Part shown: in pieces, positions 56,447 to 64,000 of the stretch
Numbering within the stretch: position 1 is the first letter of the stretch
How the letters are laid out: the number at the start of each line of letters is the position of its first letter
Assembly (NCBI GenBank): GCA_911728435.2
Contig: OU452203.1
Coordinates: 11,243,651-11,307,650 of the forward strand
Length of the DNA: 64,000 nucleotides
Direction: 5' to 3'
Source of the DNA: Apoderus coryli
Taxonomy: Eukaryota > Arthropoda > Insecta > Coleoptera > Attelabidae
Program-made: the position numbers and the translations under genes
The notes under the pieces: generated by a model
Database searches by the model: none
What the model was told of the DNA's origin: nothing
What the model saw: the letters and a program-made list of their open reading frames with translations, nothing else

Positions 56447-56720
56447 ACCGGGAAATGCTACTTTCTCAAAGAAAAAGCCGAAAAAAGTATTGTTATGTTT
56501 TGTCGTTGTGATATGTCAGTTTAGAGAAAAATATAGAATTTTTATTGGAAACTCTTGAATTGTCATTGAGAGTGTGCAATTTGGTTTTACTTTAATTTCA
56601 TTTAATCCTAATTTAACAGAGAGAGTGTAAATTTGAGGTCCGGACTGATGCTAATACCGTAAATTTGACGTCGCATCGGTAGGTACGTTACAAGTTCGGT
56701 AAATAAAATTCCAGAGAACA

Positions 56721-57736
56721 TTTTACTTGCTTATTTCTACGAAAAACACCTTTAGAACCTTTCTCATTGAGGTCGGAATATTCGATAATAAAAGCCACCT
56801 TGGCCGTCAAGGAAATATCAATTTAAAAAATGGTTCCAATTTTTTTTTTTTTTTTGAAGTGAAAATCAGTGGGATGATATCACGGAAAAATCAAATATAT
56901 TTACCAAGGGACAAGTATCTCAATATCTGGAAGAACCTCCAGAAGAAAAATATTTGTTCATGAAAGTTGGCATAATTATTGCAAATGTTGGAGCATGTCG
57001 TAGAGACGAATTCGGCAAAATTACGAAAACAATTTAGTGATTAAAATTCCATATATTTACAAAACATAATGAGGAACGCTTCAGAGTTGTTTGTAAATAT
57101 TTTTAAAATATATATGAATCTTCGTTCAGGAAATATTTCACATGACCGCTTATTTGTAAATTATCGAAAGTCAAGTTGTCGAAATAAATACTTTTGGAAA
57201 AATAACATCTGTGATACCAACTTACCTGTGGCTGGAAAATGCACATCAATATACAGGCCACTGTTTTATCAACTGCTGACAGTGGTGGAGACGTTTTAGT
57301 TTTAAAGCGTGATATACGGTTTCAGAGACTTATGTTGAAGACTCTCTCCAAAACAAAACTCAAATTGCCAACAAAATACTTCAACCCAAATTATATAAAT
57401 GTGGGCTTGCACTGTAGAAATCGATAAAAGAACTGACACCCAGTTTGTGCATTATAGTCTTCATAATGCCCTTGGTACATAAAAAGCTATAAAAGTGTTC
57501 TGATTCTATAAATGTTATTTTTTTTAGTTATAAACACCAAAGTGATATAAGCAGTGTCTTTTGATATCGGAAAAATGTCTTTATTTTAAATATCACTCCC
57601 TATACGTAAAATTTATAGTTTCTCATTTATTTTCAACAATTTAATCTCTGCTTTTGATTACGGTAACGTAATATTCTCTGTCCATAACGCTATCGCCTAA
57701 ATGGAGTATGTCGATCCCTTAGAAAATAATTGTATC
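56721..57736. other. No gene recognised
   Basis: The frames 56727-56963, 57069-57299 and 57239-57427 show no family motif. Confidence 0.35.
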
Positions 57737-57743
57737 GCTGTAC

Positions 57744-57774
57744 CAAAGATTAATCTACACAATAGATAGTCAGC
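57744..57774. repeat. Left terminal inverted repeat of the P-like element
   Basis: 31 bp, perfect reverse complement of 61281-61311. Confidence 0.9.
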
Positions 57775-58164
57775 CCAATGCATTAAAATGAGAACATCTC
57801 TAAGTATGCCAGCCACTACGTGGCGTAGACTAGCGTGTAAAGCATAGAGCAGTATTGTCACAGCCAGAAACCGTTTTGTAGTTTATTAATATCAGAAACA
57901 AAACGCAACGTATAACAATTATTTACATCATTTGCAACAGTTATGCACCGACAATGCTGTATTGTCAGAGAGAGAGATTGATGAAATTCTGTATTAATCT
58001 GGAGGGGATACGTAGGGAGGGTAGAAAAAAAAACAAGCGATTGTGGTGTGTGTCGTGCTGTTGCCGATTCGTCGGTAAAAGAAACACACAGGGTGATTTA
58101 TTACAAGTACAGTATTGAAATAAAAGCCTTATCTCTATGAATTAAATTTAATATAATAATATTT

Positions 58165-58392
58165 AATCCATGTCATACATGTTTCAAGACTAGACCAGTC
58201 CCATGATCAGTGGCGAACAATCATTAAATGAAAAGCTTTTAGATAGAAACATACTTCTGGCTCCATTGTAATAATTTGTTGATGTATATAAAAAAATCTA
58301 AATATCTAAAAGCTAAAAGCTTTTGATTTAATTATTGCTCGCCACTGTTTATGGGACTGGTCTAGTCTTGAAACATGTTGTATGGCATGGAT
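58165..58392. repeat. Fold-back repeat with decayed hammerhead-like motif
   Basis: The arms (58165-58244 and 58313-58392) are complementary with some mismatches through ATGTTTCAAGACTAGACCAG, GTCCCAT, CAGTGGCGA and AAAAGCTTTTAG. The left arm on the minus strand reads CTGATCAT, a 6-bp stem GGGACT/AGTCTT, then GAAACATGT. The G8 position is C, so it would not cleave. Related to the motifs at 12.65 and 30.0 kb. Confidence 0.65.
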
Positions 58393-58881
58393 TAATGATT
58401 ATTAGGTATATTAAATTTATTTCGTGGATATTAGACTTTTATACCAATACCGAAATCAAGTAGGTATTAATGTACATTATTCTTTGTCAAAATTATAACT
58501 CCACTTAAGAATTGACTAGATACTTTTTCAATTTATTACATATATTTTAAATATTTCACGTAGACAATGTGGCAAAGATGTAACAAGATTGTTGTAGATC
58601 TTATAATACCTATAATAAAAAAATTATCAGTGCTACCTATATTATATTAGGTATACATATTATGGTTGTTTTCATACCTACTGATTTTGTTTTGAAGAGA
58701 ATTACCTAATATATTAAATTAAATTTAATCTTTGGCTGCGTAGTTATTTTTTTTGTGAATATTTTTTAACTTATTTTGTGTTTTTCTAATTTTAGACTAA
58801 TTATATTATTTTGTGTTGTGTTTTTTTTTTATTTGAGAAACTTCCTAGTTAGTGACTAAATAATTTTTGTGTTTTGTGAAA

Positions 58882-59023
58882 ATGGAAAGAAACAATTCGA
58901 AATTAAGTCGTAACCAATGTGCTTTTCGAAATTGTAACAACAGTTACAGAAACAATCGAGAGGTACATTTCTTTCGATTTCCTAAAGAAGAAGATCGATG
59001 CAGAAAATGGGTTATAAATTCAG
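58882..59023 (+). CDS. THAP-domain first exon of the P-like element
   Basis: THAP domains are C2CH zinc-binding DNA readers, found at the N terminus of P transposases and of domesticated relatives. From the ATG at 58882 the exon encodes 47 residues beginning MERNNSKLSRNQCAFRNC, with the first two Cys of the C2CH set. Then come EVHFFRFPKEEDRCRKW (the conserved FP and W) and INSG. It ends at CAG|GTATAAG (59023/59024), a strong splice donor at a common intron position in THAP genes. The second half of the zinc set (C-x2-H) would be on the next exon, which I could not identify. Only 15 bases upstream of the ATG are obviously AT-free of stops, so this ATG is the natural start. Host THAP gene exon trapped in the element is the alternative. 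Confidence 0.75.
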
Positions 59024-59392
59024 GTATAAGTTCCACTTTATAGGTTTAGGTACTTAAATTTTACTTCTTTTTAATGTTTCTTCGGGTAAATAATAAGTTC
59101 GGTAGGAATAGGGCTTTGGGTATCAAACAAAAAAGATAGAAAATAGAAATTTGACATAGGGGTAGTTCTAAGCATTTACAAGTTTGTGACGTGTAGCGAT
59201 TTTCGATGCCGCCCCCGGAGGTATACATGAGGGCGGCGCAATGCCGTTTTAAATATCTCGTTTCGCTTTCTTGGAAAATAAAAAATTATAACTGATAACT
59301 GACACTTAGTACTTAACCCATTAATCCCCAACGTTGCGTAAACGAAACATTTTTTAAATTTTTTTTTCCAATGTGCCAGTAAAAAAAATACT

Positions 59393-59490
59393 TGTGTTGG
59401 CAATAGGATATAATCAGTTGTTACTTCTCGTCCGGCCATCGTCTATCAACTTTCTCTCACCGGGCATATTGCCTGCTCACACTAGATGTC
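59393..59490 (+). mobile_element. Retrozyme-body fragment without ribozyme core
   Basis: TGTTGGCAATAGGATATAAT, TGTTACTTCT, GTCCGGCCATCGT, CACCGGGCATATTGCC and ACTAGATGTC follow the 336-bp unit (reverse orientation of the array) for about 100 bp with roughly 80% identity. The catalytic region is not included. Confidence 0.8.
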
Positions 59491-61280
59491 TGCGTAAAAT
59501 TAAATGTATCCGTTTGGTGGGTAGTTTTGATTACAATAAGTCGGTGCCAAGCCCAAGCTCGAAACAAAATAAATCTATATTTACCTACTACCTATTTGGC
59601 TTGGTACCGACTATTATGTGCATTGTTGTCTTTTGAATGATATTTGTATTTTGTTATTTTTCGTATTTTTTATTAGTTCTTTTGACAGCTCTGGTGTCAT
59701 CAATACACCTGTATCCCGAATTGCACCAAATTGCGATGCTATTGAACAAGCATATAATCCTAAATATAATATTATTTTTGAACTTTGAATGTACATATGA
59801 AATTTGTATCTTAAAATTAGTCAAAGAATCACCCTTTAAAGTTTGTACAAGTACTTATGCAACACCCTGTATACATAGATACTTTGATTTGCAATTTGCA
59901 AATCTGTTAAACTAGGTAATGCTGTTTTTTTTTTATTTACTTTCAAATATGGTGTTATGTAATTGTATTCAAATTAAATGTTTGGGGATGATATTTACGA
60001 GTTTTATTTTTTTATATAGAGAAACTGTTATTCAGTTTTTAAGGATCAATCTGAAGCAGACGATTGTACTTGTTAAAACATGAAAAAAGTTATTGTCGTG
60101 ATACTTTTAACACCCTGTTGGTGGGTTTTTAAAGCTTTTTACGAAACGTGTTAACAATACAATCTACATAAATCGTTATTTTTTTAAAGTTTTATGATCA
60201 TTGCACAAAAACCAATATTAGGGAGACTGTAAGTTTTTTTTCAATTCGGCGTTGCAGAATTTGAACCTAATTGTGATAATTGTGTTATTTTACTAGTATA
60301 GATATTTTTGAGTAAATTAATTCGGTTATAATCGATGAGTAGAATCTTTGGAGTAAAATACATTTCACAAAAACCCTGAACCATGTTTCTCAATAGATTT
60401 AAATTTTCATTAAAAACAGATTAAAAATTCTAATTTTTTACATCCTGCATTTCGAAACCGTATTTTTTTAAATAATTATTGTCATGCTGGAAATTTCAAA
60501 CCTTATTTACTTCAGCAACTTGTAAAAAGCACAGCCTTTTTAATATTAACATTTCTTAAAATCGATAATACGCGATAACGATGACTTTCTATCAATATCA
60601 CAGAAGGATACATTTATTACGTATATAATTTGTTAGATTTTACATCTCCGAATTGAAACACACGCAAAAAATGTGCATAAAAAAGTTAGGGTAGCATTTC
60701 ACGCCTGTATGAGTCTGAGATTTATTTTTTCATAATGTTAACAAGTTGAATCTGCTGTTTGAGTTTGATCCTTAAAACTGAATCAGATAATAAGCGGAAG
60801 TCCTATCTATAACGCCAAATTTCGTTAATTTAAATATAACTTTTTGATGCATCCTTATATCCGAAATTTAAAATTAAATGACTAAAATAATATTATTTTA
60901 GTCATTTAAAATTATTGTCTAAAACATTTAATGAACCAGCCCTGTATATTTATACTATTATAGTAATTTCTTTTATTTTCGTCCATACACATTAATCTTT
61001 GCGTAGATAGGTGTACGTATACCATATAATTTTATATTAACCGACAAAAAACACTGCTGCACAGTAGTACATATATGATACCTATAATATAAAAACAAAC
61101 TCCCACCTCGTAGGGGAAAGTATACTCGTCCTTGTCTAACATTGCCCATATGATTATTTTATTTCAACACAATACATATAACACCATCTACAATTTCCAT
61201 AATTTCCATGGTTACATGTTTTTCTAATAGATGTAGCTCGTGTCGAGACAGTTTCAATTTTTGTTTTCTTTCCCATATAC

Positions 61281-61311
61281 GCTGACTATCTATTGTGTAG
61301 ATTAATCTTTG
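61281..61311. repeat. Right terminal inverted repeat of the P-like element
   Basis: 31 bp, perfect reverse complement of 57744-57774, followed by the second GCTGTAC. Confidence 0.9.
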
Positions 61312-61318
61312 GCTGTAC

Positions 61319-61944
61319 ATACCTATCGCACTACCCCCCAGTTAGAATTCGTACAACAAGTTTTACATGCCGTTTGGTTTTCTCTCCCCCAAAAACAAGA
61401 AGGACAACCAGAATAAAATTTAGATTTAAATTATATAGTTGGTACAAGGCAGGGAAGTTGGACAAGCCAAGCCAGCCAATTTTATGTAGATTATCTGCTG
61501 AGCTGTTTCAAACAATTTTTTTGTTCTCTCGACTGTAAAAGGAAAGCCATTTATCTAAACAAGACATAAAAGTAGTTAAACCTAGGTGATTTCTGCATTA
61601 ACTAACAATATAATGTGCATATGATATGAATGATTTACTTTCACATATTCTGGTAATTTCGATTAAAAATCTTAACATACCGGGACAGCCTAGGAACACG
61701 CTTCTCTTATGGTTTTCCTAAAAATCATTAATTTGTGAACATTATTTAGTGTCTTGGTAAAAATTTGATATTTCCATGTGTATTAAATTTGAAGAAAAAC
61801 TGTTTAGGTTGTTGACTAATAACCTTCATATTAACTTATTGATGTAAACAATCAATCTGTATAGGAAACAGGGTGTTCACACGTAGTAAACAAAAATGTG
61901 TCGCTATTTAAATGGGTGTGACTTGATTTTTTCAAATACCCCGT
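61319..61944. other. No gene recognised
   Basis: The frame 61293-61538 overlaps the element end and has no motif. ACAGGGTGTTCACACGTAGT at 61868 is another isolated mariner-type end. Confidence 0.35.
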
Positions 61945-62592
61945 AAATTTTGGTTTAGCTGCTGCTTTATTATGCTTATGTGCGATCCAAGTTGGGGTAC
62001 TGTTGTCCAGTGTGGTTTCCTTACTATGGGTATTATATTACCATGATAGAGTGCAGCGAAAATTTCTTAAATATCTTTGTTTTAAAGTGGATGGAGTGTA
62101 CCCACAACAGGGTATGCAATACCAGTATTTTATTGAATGCTTCGATATTAAGAGTCTGGAATTAAGAAGGGTACAGCAATGTTTACGATTTTTGTATTGT
62201 CTATTCAGTGGTAGAGTGAACTGTGACAGTATTTTGATGTGTTTTCATTTTTGGGTTCTGCGATTGAATTCTAGAAGTGATATGACATTCTATACACCTC
62301 AAGCGAGAACTAACCTGTTGCTGAAATCGCCAATTTATAATATGTGTAATTTATTTAATCAAATAAGTGAAAACTGCGATCTATTTTTTAGCTCACTGCA
62401 TGAGATACTTGTAGAATCTGATCAACGATTTTCATTGTAATCTGTATTTTTTCAGATGTAGTGCCACTGTTTCTGTCTCATTTATGTTTCATGTATGTTA
62501 TGTAATACATATTTATTTCTATATCTCTTATGTTAAGGTTGCTCTGTAAATGGAATTTTCTGTTGAGCAATAAAGCAATTATTATTATTATT
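61945..62592 (+). pseudogene. LINE 3' fragment (LINE-4)
   Basis: YAYVRSKLGYCCPVWFPYYG, then after a frameshift RVQRKFLKYLCFKVDGVYPQ, and DIKSLELRRVQQCLRFLYCL in the frame 62003-62440. These match the C-terminal region of the LINEs at 19.4-20.9 and 31.2-33.2 kb (compare FLKYLAYREDGIYPARG). No catalytic motif is included. The 3' end has AATAAAG and (ATT)n at 62577-62592. Confidence 0.85.
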
Positions 62593-62875
62593 TAGATTTG
62601 TCAGTACTCAAATTGCTACACTTTCGCTCAAAATGCGTTTTTCTATTAACCTCATTTTTTTTTTGTATTTCGTCAAAAACAGAGCATGCTCATATGATGC
62701 TAGTTATTATAAACAAAACACCGTTTAATTCAGCTCAAACTAGTGAATTTGAATTAAAATAATAACAAATAAGTAGGTACTAATTACTAAACTAAATTTA
62801 ATAGCCAAAAACAAATTAAACTACTAGTCTGTCAAATATTCAAAGTGAGTCTATAAAATGGATTGATATACTATG

Positions 62876-63701
62876 CAGTGGTTCCCAAACTGGGGGCGCG
62901 CCACGTTGATGGGGCACAAATAAACATTAAGAGGGGGCGGGAGTCCTGAACAAATTTAAAATCACAAAAACCTATATTTTGACAAATTTCTTAGCAGCTA
63001 TTGCTGATCAAAACATTCAAATCAAATTTGGGGCATTTAAATGATTATTTTATGTTGCAAAGCAACATATCAGCAAATAATGTAATAAGCTGCTCAAGCC
63101 TTTTTAGAGAATCTGCTTTTATGGAAACGTCATTTGCAAACCAACACACCAATATTTTCATCAATTCCAAAATTGGTTCCATTAATAGACAATAATGGCA
63201 ATACCAAAATTGAAGAGATCAGAGCAGATATTATATCGCATTTCGATAAACTTCAACGATATTTTTCCAATTTAAATGATAATGAAGATAAATTTGCATG
63301 GAATCCTTTTGGTATCGATATTTCATATCACTTTCAAGAACTTAAAAGACGAAAATAACATTTGGAAATTACTTCATTCTGAATAAAACATTTCCCATCA
63401 ATTCTTTAATTGCAGAAATACCTTTGAAAACTTATAATATGCGATTCTGGGCCACTTACTTATGCAAGAAAGTTTTTTTTTTATTTTAAAACCCACGGAA
63501 TCGACTTGATGTTGCTAGCAATATAAGCTGAGCACTTTCAAAGAGACACCAAGAATCAATCTAAAATATGTTATATATTTCAATATATGGTTGGTATTTT
63601 TGTAAAAATAAAGTTTGTGTTTCTATAGTAAGGAAGAGGGGGGCGTGACCAATTTGTGATTTCAAAAAGAGGATCTATAAGAACAAGTTTGAGAAGAACT
63701 G
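62876..63701 (+). mobile_element. Short hAT element of the ZBED5/FAM200-like group
   Basis: The left end CAGTGGTTCCCAAACTGGGG and the right end (complement CAGTTCTTCTCAAACTTGTT) resemble the CAGTGGTTCTCAAACT ends of this hAT group. Flanks share ACTAT only, so the 8-bp duplication is not clear. Length 826 bp, internally deleted. Confidence 0.65.
63001..63500 (+). pseudogene. hAT transposase remnant in the short element
   Basis: LLQSNISANNVISC-like text in shifted frames, then PIFSSIPKLVPLIDNNGNTK, EEIRADIISHFDKLQRYFSN and DKFAWNPF in the frame 63134-63358, then FPINSLIAEIPLKTYNMRFW and ATYLCKK. The order follows the C-terminal half of ZBED5/SCAND3-type hAT proteins (compare ATTYLCESGFS in the family). 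The catalytic N-terminal half is deleted, and frameshifts are frequent. Confidence 0.65.
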
Positions 63702-64000
63702 GACTATAATATATTTATAATCAGCATATAGCAATATTAGCCTCCAGAAAATATACCAGCAGTACACTAGTACTATAACACATTAGTAGGCTCGCTTGTT
63801 TGGATGTGACAAGTGTCGAGGCCGATTGTAGATCAATATTCTTAGAAGAGTATTTAATTTTCCACGTTTGTTAGAGCTTGGTAATTTTTGATTCTTCTTT
63901 GACAAATTCCTTAATAACTTATACTTTAATAATATGGTTGCAATTACCAATTACCACATAATCTGCATCGACGCGACATCGGCTCTAGATAAGCTCACGG
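63702..64000. other. No gene recognised
   Basis: Short AT-rich end of the window with nothing supported. Confidence 0.4.

Larger units (their letters stand above)
55500..56720. other. Unassigned repeat-like block hosting a piggyBac-like insertion
   Basis: TCCGGAAAATAGTTTTTTTT (55532) is inverted as CAAAAAAACTATTTTCGGG (55611). CGTAACAAGTCCGG (55523) is echoed directly by CGTTACAAGTTCGG (56687). These suggest an element of about 1.2 kb whose type I cannot name. Confidence 0.35.
57737..61318 (+). mobile_element. P-like DNA transposon: 31-bp inverted ends, 7-bp target duplication, THAP exon
   Basis: The left end (57744-57774, starting CAAAGATTAATCTACACAAT) and right end (61281-61311) are perfect reverse complements over 31 bp. 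GCTGTAC occurs directly outside each (57737-57743 and 61312-61318). The element is 3568 bp long. A THAP-domain exon with a clean splice donor lies at 58882-59023. P elements have 31-bp inverted ends, a THAP DNA-binding domain at the transposase N terminus and 8-bp target duplications; here only 7 bp match. I found no text for the rest of a P transposase. The interior holds an unrelated fold-back repeat (58165-58392) and a retrozyme scrap (59393-59490), so the element is probably non-autonomous and battered inside, although its ends are intact. Confidence 0.75.

Overview
The window looks like transposon-saturated, AT-rich DNA from an animal nuclear genome, most likely an insect. The element set fits a large arthropod genome: several mariner families, Jockey/CR1-type LINEs, RTE, gypsy, hAT, piggyBac, pogo, Harbinger, a Penelope-like fragment and a P-like element. 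A beetle is a plausible guess, but the sequence does not settle the order. I find no convincing intact host gene, rRNA or tRNA. Almost every recognisable coding stretch is a dead or truncated transposable element.

Layout. 1-4.8 kb: a 1.5-kb direct duplication of unknown nature. 5-8 kb: a diverged short-unit repeat, a decayed gypsy element and a Harbinger scrap. 8.85-9.86 kb: a 1-kb terminal-inverted-repeat element. 10.96-12.34 kb: a tandem array of 336-bp units, each carrying a hammerhead ribozyme, plus one inverted unit, all between 12-bp target-site duplications. 14-19 kb: three mariner-type remnants, a LINE tail, a short interspersed repeat and a second ribozyme unit. 19.4-20.9 kb: a 5'-truncated LINE. 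22.5-29 kb: a nest of elements. An outer hAT transposon (+) was hit by a ribozyme unit and by a second hAT (-), and the second hAT was itself hit by a nearly full-length LINE. 29-38 kb: short repeats, another truncated LINE with an open reverse transcriptase, mariner and RTE remnants. 39.9-41 kb: a mariner-like element with TA duplications. 43-46 kb: a LINE remnant split by about 2.2 kb of AT-rich DNA. 49-51 kb: mariner, Penelope-like GIY-YIG and pogo fragments. 54.7-56.4 kb: a LINE endonuclease remnant and a short piggyBac-like element. 57.7-61.3 kb: a 3.57-kb element with perfect 31-bp terminal inverted repeats, 7-bp target duplications and a THAP-domain exon, which I read as P-like. 62-63.7 kb: a LINE tail and a short hAT element.

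The most interesting system is the hammerhead family. Three separate insertions each carry type I hammerheads, and each lies between direct repeats of 12 bp (two exact, one with a single mismatch). One insertion interrupts a transposase reading frame that resumes in the right frame on the far side. Between copies the outer half of ribozyme stem I is completely different in sequence but still pairs. These are the marks of retrozymes: small non-autonomous retroelements whose circular RNA is thought to be copied by Penelope-like machinery. A Penelope-type endonuclease fragment lies at 50.2 kb, but it is decayed and nothing in the window links it directly to the ribozyme units.
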